Shown one piece after another: positions 20,056 to 31,800 of a stretch of DNA of 64,000 nucleotides. The notes under the pieces are model-generated. The model was not told the DNA's origin and made no database searches. It saw only the letters and a list, made by a program, of their open reading frames with translations. How positions within the stretch are numbered: position 1 is the stretch's first letter; every line of letters begins with the position of its first letter. The translations under genes and the position numbers were made by a program. The DNA comes from Haliclystus octoradiatus (Eukaryota > Cnidaria > Staurozoa > Stauromedusae > Haliclystidae): positions 14,005,469-14,069,468 of the forward strand of contig OU744453.1 of NCBI GenBank assembly GCA_916610825.1, read 5' to 3'.

Positions 20056-22814
20056 AGAAGTGATAATTATACATCAAAGCAAAACAACAAACCCAATGAA
20101 GCATCAGTATCAGTAAATTCAACTGCAATTAAGAAATCAAAGATTTGTTTAGGTATTCTACCGATTATTGTCAAAGGTAATGGGATTTTAATAAACACGT
20201 ATGCCTTAATAGATTCTGGGTCAAACACTACATTATGTAAACGAGAACTGTTTTATAAATTGATATTAAAGGAGAAAAAACTAACTTTAACTTACAAACA
20301 ATAATAGTAACTCAGTTGCATGTCAACTAAAAGCTTCAATCAAAATTACTAACATTGATTCTACAGAAGAAGTAGAACTTAATGTGTTAACTGTCAACAA
20401 AATGCCGATATCAACAGTATTCCTGATTCAGCAGATGTAAAAAATTGGGAACATTTGAAAGGGATAGATGTACCTAATATAGATGCAAATGATGTAAGCA
20501 TTCTCATTGGTACCGATTGCCCAGAAATGTTTTGGTCATTAGATGAAAAGCGTGGAAGTAGACAGTAGCCGGTAGCGATACAAACCTTACTTGGATGGAT
20601 AATCCTTGGTCCAGTTAATCAAATGTCATATACAACTGAAGAAAATTGTGAAGTTAACTTTATAAAAACAAATCTACTGCAAGAGCAGCTGAATAGACAA
20701 TGGGATGCTGATTTTAAAGATTTGGCTGAAGTTCAAACGGATGAAATGTCAGAAGATGACAAAAAAGCTTTAGAGATAATGAATAGCTCTATTCAATTAG
20801 TTAATGGTAAATATAAATTATCTATTCCATGGGAGATTGATCCCACTGATCTACCAAACAACAAATTAATGGCAGAAAAAAAGATTAAAATATTTAAAGC
20901 AAAAGTTTATGGACCATTCATTACACATCAACAATATAATGACACAGTTGAAAAATATATAAATGATGGACATGCAAAGCTATTACAAGATGATAATGAT
21001 ATCAAAGAGAGTGCTCAATGGTATTTACCACATCATCCTGTGTCCAAGAAAACAAATCCAAGCAAATGTAGAGTTGTGTTTGATTGTGCAGCTCAGGGCC
21101 CAAACATGTTTAATAACTGGTCAGGAATTCTGATCAGATTTAGGAAAGAAGCTGTAGCACTTGTTGCTGACATTGAAGCAATGTTTCATCAATGTTTTGT
21201 ATCTGATGAAGACCAAGATTTCCTCAAATTTCTATGATGGGAAAATGGAAATTTCAGCAAAACTACAAGAACTTATGCTATGCTGGTACACTTGTTTGGT
21301 GCAAGTTCAAGTCCAAGTATTGCATCATTCTGCATGAAAAAAAACAGCCGATGAAAATGCAACAAAATACTCTCAAAGTGCCATCAACACATTGAGACGT
21401 TCGTTTTACGTAGACGATATGTTAAATTTGAGCAAATCAACATCAGAAGTAGAGCTAGAGATAAAACAATTGTTTGCATATGAAGCTGTGAAAGATATGA
21501 GTGAATTTTTGGAGACATTTTCTTCTTACACACGTCTCTTAAAATCAGTAGCATGGCTGAAAAAATTCTGCAATTATTTGAAAATTAAACACAAAAAAAG
21601 AGATCAAATAGTCCAGAATAAGAGTTTGCAAGTTCAAGACATCATCGAAGCAGAACGGAGTGTTATTCTATACATATAGCGTCAAGAACTAAACGAGGAA
21701 TTAGAGTTGTTGACTAAAAACAAACCAGTAAAGCAATCAAGTCAAACAAGTTGTTTAAACCCTTTTATTGAAAACGGGACAATAAAAGTAGGAATATTAT
21801 GTTTAGAAAGGTTACAGTACTATCAAGCGTGTCATTAACTCCTGCTTTCAATGTAATCGCCAAAGAAAAAAAAACTTTCAACAGCAGATGGCAAATTTAC
21901 CAAAAGAAAGAACCATAGTAAATCATCTACCATTTACTCACAGCGGAATAGACTATTTTGGCCCAATGTTAGTAAAGCATGGTAGAGGAACAGTTGAAAG
22001 ATATTGATGTCTTTTCACATGTCTCGTTACTAGAGCAGTACACCTTGAAATTTCTCATTCTTTAGAAAGAAACTCTTTTTTAATGGCATTGCACAGATTC
22101 ATGGCAAGGAGAGGAAATCCAAGTGAAGTCTGATTGGACAATGGAACCATCATTTCAGCTGCTGAAAAGGAGCTTAAAGAAAGTGTCCAAAAGTTAAACA
22201 CGAAGAAAGTCCATAACGAAATGCTACTGAAAGCAATAGAATGACATTTTATTCCTTCTTATTCGGCTCATTGGGGTGGTGTTTGGGAGCGCCTAGTTAA
22301 AACGGTGAAGGTAGTTATAATATCCCTTGTTAACAAGCAGCTGTTAACAGATGAAGAGTTGCTTTCATTCATGTGTGAAGTGGAGAAAATACTCAACGAT
22401 CGGCCTATTACAAAACTAAGTCTAGATTCAAATGATAAATTGCCATTAACTCCAAGTCGTCTACTTTTATTGAGAAGAAACATGTGCACATCACCAGCAA
22501 ATGATAACCTTATTCGGCGTAGATGGGAAACAATACAAAAAATTGCAAATAAGTTCTATCAGAGATTTGTAACAGAGTATCTACCATTGCTTCAAGAACG
22601 ACACAAATGGCAAATTATTAAAGAATGCATACATGTCAATGATGTTGTGCTAGTGATGAATGAGGTGTTACCCAGAGGTAAATGGCCACTTGGTCTTGTA
22701 GTAGAAGTAAATACGGGTAGAGATGGATTAATCAGAGCAGCAAAGGTGAAGATTGGCAACACATTAAAAGTACGCCCAATTACAAAGCTAGTGATATTGG
22801 AACATCACTATTGA
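20056..22814 (+). pseudogene. BEL-2 pol: protease, RT, integrase, DUF5641-like
   Basis: Visible in order: protease with IDSGSNTTL near 20215; the end of the DUF1758-type region (LLGWIILGPV near 20590); RT from 20623 (WYLPHHPV, CRVVFDCAA, DIEAMFHQ) with stop at 21235; the catalytic YVDDML near 21408; the second half of the integrase zinc motif near 21850; catalytic integrase residues in GIDYFGP (21945), LDNGT (22136) and WGGVWERLVK (22270); and DUF5641-like WPLGLVVEV to RPITKLVIL at the end. The RNase H region and parts of the RT palm are deleted and several stops occur, so it is dead. Confidence 0.87.
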
Positions 22815-23119
22815 TACGATAATACGCATTTGAGTTTATAATTTATGTTTATACTTATTGATATCAAAGTAATAAAGCTTCTTCATCTGCAGAACTTTAT
22901 CGAGGGTAGTGTTAAAAGTATAAACGTTTATTTGTGTTTAGATTGTTTGCGTTTTGTCAAGTGTTATTTTCAGGCTTAATGGTTCTCTTGTTTTGTAATT
23001 GTATGGTTTACTGTTAGTGGTGTATTGAAAGTGTTATTTTAAAAGGCCTAGTGATTCTGTTGTTTATAATTGTAAGGTGTATTGCGTAAATTCTTCCTGT
23101 CCTGTAGAAGGGAAAATAT
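22815..23119 (+). other. BEL-2 3' untranslated region and polypurine tract
   Basis: Non-coding T-rich stretch with two diverged copies of a GTTATTTTCAGGCTTAATGG / GTTATTTTAAAAGGCCTAG-type unit, ending in a purine tract (about 23107-23117) right before the 3' LTR. Confidence 0.55.
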
Positions 23120-23252
23120 TGTGTTTTTTGTAAAGAGAGAAGAAGCCAAGTCAAGAATAGTAAATTTAATAAACTCAAACATTAAAGAACAATTTAATTA
23201 CTAAATAAAAGAAGAACGAATATCAAAAGAAATATATAAGAGAATTACTTTA
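23120..23252 (+). repeat. BEL-2 3' LTR, first 133 bp
   Basis: Matches 13394-13526. Broken after ACTTTA by the TIR transposon; the last three bases, TTA, are its target site. Confidence 0.92.
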
Positions 23253-26200
23253 TAGGCGGTAACGAAAATACCAAAATATTGAGCTCTTGCAGTGCAAACA
23301 CTTGGATCTACACAAACTATACGCAATATACCATTTTCAAGTGCACTGATTACGAATCCAAACTCTTCCCACGCCCTCAACCCGTATCTTCTGAGTAAAA
23401 TCGTAAATAAAATAAGGCAAAATCGTATTCTGCTTTCGTTTGAAAGCCGCCATTTTTGAACGAAAGCAGACTGGGGATAATAGACTTTTGGCGCATTTTC
23501 AAAACACGCAGTGGTCAAAAATCAAAGATTAGCATGGAGTTTTGCTGTTTTCTATCAAGAAAACCTTAGTAAGATGGATGAAACGATAATATACAGTACA
23601 TTTTTTTTTCATTTCCACACACTTTAGTATATATTGTACAAGAAAAGCTTAAAAGACTTGATATGACTTCGAACACCCTCTAAATGATTCCTTCAGAAAG
23701 CCGAAGATGGAGCAGGTAAGGGTACGCTTTGTTTACTTATTTGTTTACTATTTTATTGTTTTATTGATATAGAAAAACTGGAATAATGTTCTATTTCATA
23801 TACAAACTAATGCTCATATTGATTATAGCGGTAACATAAAATAACATTTAAAAGCTTTAGTTGAGGGATATGCCATATTCCCAAACGTTTTATTTCATTT
23901 TATGAATTGACCTTAAAATCCTGTTCTAAACTAGCCTAAGTGTTTATAAGTTACTATTGTTTATTCATCGACGTCTTCGTCACTTGAATCACTATCATCA
24001 ACACAATGACCTGTATCAGAATTACTGTTTTCATTGTCATTGACATCTTCAGTGGTTAAATTTTCACATGTGCTACATTTACATAGGCTTGTGCAGCTAA
24101 GGCCTGCTTTTTTACAGCTACATCTGTTTGTAGCACATCCAGTTTTGCAGCCACAATTCACAAAACATAGTAAGCTGTCCGGTGCTGGATTTTGTGAAAG
24201 CCATTTTATGTCTATCAAATTGTTTTCTATTTTCCAACCATGATCTATAACTGATGGGGAATTTATTATTTTACTAGTTGCACGGCGCCAAATGTACGCC
24301 TGGTAATTGCTTCGTTTGATGTGCAGCTCCAAAGAATCTCTATTTGGGGGGATAACTTCCTCTGAAAATCTGCCTGACTTGAATATGATAAATCGAAGCA
24401 GATTAACAGAGCTGTCGTCGATGTTACCCCCATATAATAAACAAACAAATTTTTCCAAATCAGACACTAGTTGGATGGATGGGCAAACTTCTCTACCTAG
24501 GTCAGAAAATGCAGAGAGGCTGGATTCATTTTCCTTTAAAATTTTTAAGGCGGTCTTTTTACCTTTGCCATAAAACGCACTTGTGCTATCGCAACCTATA
24601 AAATAAAAAAGCAAAATAGAATTCACTAAACTAATCTTAATCACAACAAGTTTTTTAAATATCTGAATGTTTTAAGAAGCTCATTACCTGTGGATACATG
24701 GAATCCAAGGAGTGACTGGCACCAGCTGATTCCCCAATGACTGGTAATGGTGTTTATAGATATTATTCTGCTTTTTTCACCAGCTCCAGTAGACAAAAAT
24801 AGTTTACAGCTAAATTCACTGCAAGAAGCAATTAAAATGATAAGGACATCAGTGTCAGGGCTTTGTATGATAACATTTTTTGCATGTGAGCTTGCATGCA
24901 GAGCATGGAGTACCAGCCTTGTATTTGATTTGGGTTTAATATTTTAATCTTTTGTTGACCTGATGCTGCTCTCTTTGCTCGTTCTTGTGATTTGATACTT
25001 ACCTGAGGGTAGCAGTCTGCCACAAAGTCAACACGAAAAGCATTGCTACTAGTACTAATCTTTGTAAAATTGAACGTGCTAAGTCGTAAAATGTCAATTC
25101 TGCGATTTTCAACTTCTGTAAAAATGCCATAGCATCAATTATAACAGCACAATCTCCGTAAACTTGATCAACATGGATATCCGGTGTATTTTGTTCAATT
25201 TCGTTCATGAGCTTGGATTTTTGTGTCTTCATTAACATGCCAGTTGCTGTTGCAATTGGCATTGGGTATGGTCGAAGAGAATAACTTAAAACTTCCTGCA
25301 AATCTATATCTCTTGTTGATGCTAATAACAGGAGCCTTGCAAACATGTCTTTGGTGTTTTTGAGAGCAATTATTTCACCTTTAGAAGTTCTCAGGTTAAC
25401 AGATTTGTACATGGATTGAAATGTTTTTACTGAAGACCTTGTGATAGTTGCATACAAATCAGGATTTTCAATTAATAGATTATCCTTTGTGAAACTCAGT
25501 AACTTTTTTTCACCATTTTGTGCAAGGTTTGATAATGATATTTCTACATCTTGAGAAGCAACCTCTCCATTGCAAATGTTAACCAAAGATGACGTTTCAA
25601 GAGTAAATGGGTTAGTCATGGAGTTGATAGTATCAATTAATGCATGCACAGTGCTTTCATCCTTGAATATTCTGGACCGATCAAGATCTTTTCGATTTCT
25701 GTAAATAATTAAAAATGAATAAAAATTGCTTGTATTTGCTGAAATGCTCTCTTTGGAATTTCATCCTAAAAGCAAATATTATTTCATGACTCGATGTAAA
25801 TTGTATACCTTTTAACGGTGTTTGAACCTGTTAAATTCCAGCACTGCTGTGTAATTGCTGCTCTATCTGCTTGAGATTAAATCCATTTGAAAACGGCATG
25901 TCTATTTCTTGATATTCCTACAAGTCCACCTAAACAGAAGGTTGTGGAAATTACATTTCAGAGTAATGTACTGTTTCTTTTGTGTTTCTATGATATCAAA
26001 CCTACCTTTGGTTTTGCAGTCACGGTTCATTGTTTGCTCAATGGTTTGATCACATGGAATAGCTGAAAATCCATACTTTTGCTGACGTTGGACAGTCCAG
26101 TTCTTTGCAACAAGATCAAAAAATTCTGAATATGACAAAAATGTATGAGAGTAATATATAGTCTTGAGGTCACATGGAATCCTAGGAAATCAACCTTTTA

Positions 26201-29200
26201 AAATAGTTGGACTAACCTTGATCTGTGTTGCGCAAGGAATCCATTTCAAGCCAGTAGCACAATGCATACCTGGAATAGTTCGTACGGTCAGAAATGAAAA
26301 ACCATGGTAACATTAAACGAACTCCTGAGAGATGCATTTCCCAGTTAGATGTGCGTGTTGCACGAATCAACATCATCAACAACTCTATCATGTCAATATA
26401 CTGAGACCAATAATGAAATGTACTATGTTTAAGGGACATCTCCTTGACAAATTCCATGTACCTGTAAAAACAGAGTCATTGTTGTTTTTTATTGTTTCTA
26501 TGTCACTGAACTTTGTATGCCTAAAATGATCCAAGATTTTAAATGTTTTAAATGTACCTTTCATAAATTTTACCAACCACACTACCATTGCTGTATGTAT
26601 CTGAGGTCTTAGCATGATATGTTGCTTTTGCTGTTTCGATGACTGCATTCACGTTTTCTTGTTCGTCAAATGGAAGGGAATCTAAAAATGCTTGGAACCG
26701 AAGGCGTTCAAGAGCTTCATACATCAATTTGTGTGTCCGTACACCTCTGTTGTAATGTTTTCCAGACATCACACCACGGACAGAACCAGCCGCAACGGCT
26801 TCTGCTTCAATAAGTATATCCTGTTAGAATCAAAAGAAAATTATGTACATTAGATGTGCACACTTAATGATCGGATTTAAATTTTCAGAGTCGAGTCTTA
26901 CTTACCTGCAAACCACCGTCCTGGAACAATTTGGAAATACCACTCATAAATGACATTATCATGTGAAAATCTCCTAAGTGTAACACCAAATTGTCGTTGA
27001 ACTCTGGAATTTTCCACCTAAAACGAATTTTGTTACACTTTCATGCATCCTTATTAACAAATTATGTGGGATTGATTCAACATACAAAAACATATTATAA
27101 TTTATAGAGTATTACTGACCTTATATGCTGTGCTTTGCAATAAACTCCTTCATCAAATACCACAACTGTTTTTTTCAACTCCAATTCATAGGCCATTTCC
27201 AGGCAACGTTTTAATACATCATAGACAGTCTGAATTTCAGTGACTGGCGCATTTATAACAGGAAGGTAAGTAATTTTGGAAGTATGATTTGGATAATTAG
27301 CAGTTTTGGTATTGAAACCTGTCCAACCTGGTAATAGCTCTTCACACAAAGCATGATTTAACTTGCACAAGATGTATACAAAATTATTTTTTAAAGGTGA
27401 AAGCTTTTCTTTACTGCAATTTTCATAACTAGTCTTGATATCTTCAAATGATTGATTTATTTTAGGGGAAACCCTTTTTCCTAGCACAAATGTGGATAGC
27501 TGAGGCGATGGTAGATTGACCTTTTTAAGCTTTTTGCTGAAGCGAATTGGTTCAATATTTTCCTCTTTATTCTTTGTTAGTCTTTGAATGCTGATACCAT
27601 TTGCTACATGCGTAGACCCAGCCCCACTTAAAGTTTGCTCATTGAAATCCGCATTATCATAGACAAACGTAGTAAATACTCCTTTTTCTAGACCATTTGG
27701 GATATCACCTTGACATTTAATAGCTTTTATAGTTAGCGCTGTTTCCAAATCCTTTACTGTTGTTTTTGAAACACAATGGCCAAACTTGTACAGCATCTCA
27801 ATCACTTTATTTGAACCTGATATCTGACGTATTGCAATTGCTAGACATAGTGCCTTGCGAGTTTGATTTCTCCCACGTGATGATATATAAACAATATCTT
27901 CAATTACTGACAGGATTTGTATTTTTATTTTTTCAGGCACCTTTACCTTTTCATCAAAGTTTGGATCCTCAGAAAATCCCATAATCCATGCAAAAAAATT
28001 GTAGAGCAATGCAGGAATGCTTTCATTTATTGCATGTTGTGAAAAATCATCTGCTGTTGGTGGCCATATGTCGGCCATGCCTTGGTAAGATTTAATGCAA
28101 TGACGTAATGTCATAGCTATATTGAAAATTGGTATTTTCATGCAATGTTCAACTTCAGTCGACTCATGCTTCAAGTCAATATGCTCTAAGTCAATATTCA
28201 TCCTCAAATTCCTCTGTACTGCTAATTTCATCACTATCGTCTAGTTTTGAATCTGCTTCATCTGTTATGGCATCAACCACCTCTCCTGTTGTCAATTCAT
28301 CAATAAATACTATCTCGCTTTTTGATCTTCTAAATGGTTTATGGAAAATTAAGTTTTCGTAGTTATCTTTTAGACGTAGATTCAAACGACATGACTGATA
28401 TGAACTTGCATCAAAATTGCCAATTCGATCAACATATTCTATAAATATCTGAAGCAGGGTTTTGAGGAACATCGCTTGCTTTTCTCGTATTAATTTGATT
28501 TCAATTATTACTTTGCAGAATGTTCTGAATGGTTTTTCATATGGAGAAAGTTTATTTCCTTTGCTATCCCTGCTAGCACGTGTCAAGAACCGAATATACT
28601 TTTGGTAGCAATTTCTATGGTACCGGACCTTTATAGCAACACAGTCGTAGCCCCGTATTTGACGTAAAATATTTTCATCATCTTTTTCCTGGGCAGCATC
28701 ACGCAGCAGACCAGCATCAAAAGTCTCTGCTAGAGATAATTTTTGTGAAACTCTCTTCTTGTTTTTCTATAATAAAAATAATTCACTTATCAGTACTACA
28801 TTACTTTTAAAATATTATTACTATACAAAACGATTGATGTAATTATATAGAATAGTATACTCACATGATCAGTTACCATACGTTTTTTTCGTTTGCATAT
28901 GATGCATATTTCAGGTAATAAATATTTGTTCCTTTTAGTCCCATCTGTTCAGCATAAATTTCTAGGTTTCAGCCCGCCTAATGACCTAGTGACCCTTTTC
29001 TTCTTTTCTGCTGGGCTGCTGGTAGCTGACACAACTGTTGGATGGTTTGGTTGCTTACTTGCCGTGTTTCCAGAAGGTGAACGTGCTCTCCGAAGCTTGG
29101 ATTTGTCAGTAAAATTTCGATAACACCTCATATGATAAAATAAACTACCATCTGCAGGTGCAGTGCTTTTTTCATTAGTAACCTCTGGCACAGTTTGGAA

Positions 29201-29876
29201 TGACATACTGGCAATTTTTGTTGAGGCATGATCTTTCAACATCCATTCCTGTCTTCTACAATAGAATGTTTCCAGTGTGGCTGCGGTGAACTGTATAAGA
29301 TCCCCATCTACACCATCATAATGAATAAGGCACTTTTGTTTTCCTTTGAATTGGTCCATCACCAAGAAGTTATATTATATGTTCACAAATCACAACATAA
29401 TTTTCGTTGAAAAACGATCAATTTCGCTGCATGCTTCCACATTTCAAAATTGTGGATAAAATATGCTTGAAATATGTGAAATGAGGTTAGATGATTGATC
29501 CTGTCGCTTTATTTTGCAATCGGTACACTTTTAACTGATTTATAATGTGTTTTTGATTATCTATTATTATGTTGTTTTGTTTTACGATATCATTTGTATC
29601 GCGTTGCTGTGGAAACTAATGTCTACCATTATGATTTTTGCATTAAAAAGAGGCTGCAAGCGTAAATGGCTTCCACAACGAAGCGGATTCAAAGAGATTA
29701 ATGTACCGTGTTTAACAGTGGATATATCAAAAGATACGCCGGGCAGGTTTGGGAACTTTATGAATTCTGGACTTGTATAGGGTATTCAACAATAATCCGA
29801 GATGTTTGAGTAGATCCAAGGTTTGCGTCACGAGGTGCTTGTTTTAGCAATATTAGAATATTCGCGTTACGGCCTA
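23253..29876 (-). mobile_element. 6.6 kb DNA transposon of probable AcademX type
   Basis: Termini are inverted repeats starting TAGGCGGTAACG (left) and TAGGCCGTAACG (right, reverse strand), with weaker similarity for about 30 bp (AATATTG shared). The target-site duplication is TTA (23250-23252 and 29877-29879). The insertion is proven by the host: joining the LTR pieces on either side rebuilds the 207 bp LTR seen intact at 13394-13600. The minus strand carries one nine-exon gene. A 3 bp duplication plus a transposase with an XPG-like nuclease and a Cys cluster matches what I know of the Academ superfamily, AcademX lineage. The name is inference. Confidence 0.88.
23961..29365 (-). pseudogene. 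Nine-exon transposase gene: zinc motifs, probable DDE core, XPG/FEN1-like nuclease, Cys cluster
   Basis: GT-AG boundaries in consistent phase give exons 29365-28865, 28766-27120, 27017-26906, 26820-26558, 26461-26217, 26125-26006, 25929-25809, 25698-24688 and 24595-23961 (about 1550 codons). Exons 1-2 have CIICKRKK and two YHxxCY motifs. Candidate catalytic acids are FDEGVYCKA (end of exon 2), GDFHM (exon 3) and RTHKLMYEAL (exon 4). Exons 5-6 read MLPWFF, NYSRY and DQTIEQTMNRD. Exon 8 has SIKSQER, LHALHA and SPDTDVLI, and exon 9 GCDSTSAFYGKGKKTAL, resembling FEN1/XPG nuclease motifs. The end has nine Cys in about 30 residues and an acidic tail. Lesions: in-frame TGA at 28949-28951, frameshift near 28195, in-frame TAA in exon 7 near 25885, frameshift near 25075, and a shift with probable deletion near 24935 that removes the acidic EAD-type motif expected there. 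Confidence 0.85.
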
Positions 29877-29879
29877 TTA

Positions 29880-29953
29880 TTTGGTTGTGTTTGTCTCAGT
29901 GTTTATGCTTTATTTATTTACAAGTCATAACAACAAAGAGAATGTTGTTAACA
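29880..29953 (+). repeat. BEL-2 3' LTR, last 74 bp
   Basis: Matches 13527-13600 with one or two differences and ends GTTGTTAACA like the 5' LTR. It follows the TTA duplication of the Academ-type element. Confidence 0.92.
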
Positions 29954-30469
29954 ACCCCCATACTAGGAACGGCCCTGAGGGTATAATGGGATAATTCCAA
30001 ACAATTCTATTGGCATAAATGGTTGATAGTCTTGATCATAGTATCGTATCATGAGCTGCGATAGAATTGGAAGGGGGTGGCATCATCAAACGCTTTGTAA
30101 CTGACATGATTTATCGAGTTTTGTACGGAGAAGTTTGATATCAAAAATTTATCAAGAAATTTGGGGTTTTGATTAGTTTGTTTCTAGTTTGCATTGACGG
30201 CACTAAAGTAAATGTTTTACCATGCATTTCTGCATACCCTCTTTGCTCAGTGAAATAAAACGAGTTAGTAGTCGGAAAACATTAGGAAATTTAACGATTT
30301 GTCGGAGAGTAAAATGAGTGGCTGTTTATTGCCATGTTAAAGAAGTTTTGTAAAATTGTTGATTCAAACATTTAACAAGTTAGGACTAATATAATGTAGC
30401 TGAAATGTCACTTCAAACTTGTGACTTTGAGAGCTAGGAGTTAGGTTTAATACGTTAAATAATAATAAC
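29954..30469. other. No gene seen
   Basis: Unremarkable intergenic sequence ending in a short AAT run and the hAT target site ATAATAAC (30462-30469). Confidence 0.6.
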
Positions 30470-30699
30470 CAGGGGCGGATCTAGGGGGGTGCAAAAGGAG
30501 CGCTTGCACCCCTTCATAATTTTCGAAATGACGTAAATACTATTTCAGTAGAAACCGAAAGAAAGCTAAAGTTTTCATTTTAAGCGAAAATTCGAGATAG
30601 GAGATCTGTTTTGTTTTTGGTAATCCTTTTATGAAAGATTCTAATCTTGTTTCATCCAAAGACGTGAATGTCTGACGAATCATTTTTATCAAACCTTTT

Positions 30700-31016
30700 G
30701 ATTGGAGCGGTTTTCATCAAATGCACCCCATCATATGCAAATCAGTTCGTCTTAATGCAAAAGAAGCCTTGAAACTCTGTCTACTGATTGGCGCGGCTTG
30801 GTAACTTCAAATGCACCCAATCATATGCAAATGAGCAAGCTGGATACAAAAGAAACAGGACTTTTCTGCCTCGTGATTGGCGCGGATAAGATCACTTGCA
30901 CCCCCTCATATGCAAATGAGTTCGCTTCAAACTATACACGTGATTAAATTTTACTTATTTCTGTATTCTGATTGGAGCGGTTTTGCAACATCAAATGCAC
31001 CCCCTCATATGCAAAT
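30700..31016 (+). promoter_or_regulatory. Four tandem CCAAT-box plus octamer cassettes
   Basis: Four units about 86-93 bp apart, each made of GATTGG(A/C)GCGG (an inverted CCAAT box) at about 30700, 30786, 30875 and 30970, followed about 25-35 bp later by TGCACCC and TCATATGCAAAT. ATGCAAAT is the canonical POU/Oct octamer. Spacing and order are kept in all four, and they end about 130 bp before an ATG. The motifs are seen; promoter function is inferred. Confidence 0.6.
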
Positions 31017-31144
31017 TAGCTTCATCCGGGACATATCAAAATAATCTCAACCAGGAAAGAAACTGAAATCCAGATTAATCGGATTTTCTTGTCAGTACAA
31101 CCACACTTTGGTGTTCTCAAACCATTCCAAATCGAGAAATCATC

Positions 31145-31318
31145 ATGGCGGACTTTCAACTAACATTGGAGCAAGCTATTTTAGCACTTTCTGATGAGAA
31201 TGAACAGGACCTGAAAGTTGTTTATGATGAAATTATGTGTGAAATGCGTTTTCTTTCTTCTGATGAACATTACGACTTGATAGATGATATAGGAATAGAA
31301 ACGCAGAAATATATATAG
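31145..31318 (+). CDS. 57-residue acidic ORF in the hAT element
   Basis: Starts ATGGCGGACTTTC in a fair Kozak context (ATCATGG) and ends TAG. The product begins MADFQLTLEQAILALSDENE and is acidic and probably helical. No family recognised. It lies downstream of the CCAAT/octamer cassettes, so it could be a first coding exon of a lost transposase or of a captured host gene. GT sites after the stop were not conclusive. Confidence 0.35.
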   Translation: MADFQLTLEQAILALSDENEQDLKVVYDEIMCEMRFLSSDEHYDLIDDIGIETQKYI

Positions 31319-31404
31319 CCTACCAAAGTCGTTGGAAAGCTGTGAAAGCAAGGATACGCCACATTTTGCTTTAAGGAATGAATTATGAAATGATATTTCA
31401 TGGA

Positions 31405-31800
31405 TAATTTACTTCATATTTTGTATTCCCTCGACCTTTTGTTCGACTGTTGGTTTGTTTAAACTTTCCTTGTGTTTATATATTTTGCTATGTAAGCCAG
31501 AACGCCACGTTTTGATTTAAGGTGTGAAATTCTACAAATATCTACTTTTAAATTTCATTTATGATTTACTTCATGTTTTGTATTCCCTCGACCTTTTCTT
31601 CGACTGTTGGGGCTTGTCTACACTTTCCTTGTGTTTATATATTGTGCTGTGTAAGCCAAACTGCCGCGTTTTGATTTAAGGTAGGCCTATGAATTATCAA
31701 ATTAAATGTCATGGTTGATTTACTTCATGTTTTGTATTCCCTCGACCTTTTCTTCGACTGTTGGCTTGTTTACACTTTCCTTGTGTTTATAATTTTATAG
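31405..31800 (+). repeat. Three-unit ~165 bp tandem repeat in the hAT element
   Basis: Three copies share TTTGTATTCCCTCGACCTTT, GTTCGACTGTTGG-like text and CTTTCCTTGTGTTTATA. The units begin near 31410, 31565 and 31720. Confidence 0.75.

Larger units (their letters stand above)
13394..29953 (+). mobile_element. BEL-2: old BEL/Pao retrotransposon with three nested insertions
   Basis: The 5' LTR is 13394-13600 (207 bp). The 3' LTR is 23120-23252 plus 29880-29953 (133 + 74 = 207 bp), split by a TIR transposon. Once the nested elements (13889-16838, 18473-20047, 23253-29876) are set aside, the order is LTR, leader, gag, protease, RT, integrase, polypurine tract, LTR. The coding region has many stops and internal deletions. 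A purine-rich tract (AGAAGGGAAAA) abuts the 3' LTR at 23120. I find no target-site duplication at the outer edges (TATAT on the left, ACCCC on the right), so one flank may have been rearranged. Confidence 0.9.

Noticed and set aside
24999-25023. GTAAGT after CYPQ as an intron donor in the Academ-like gene
   Set aside because: Reading through gives SIKSQER, which fits the conserved continuation; using the donor would lose it.
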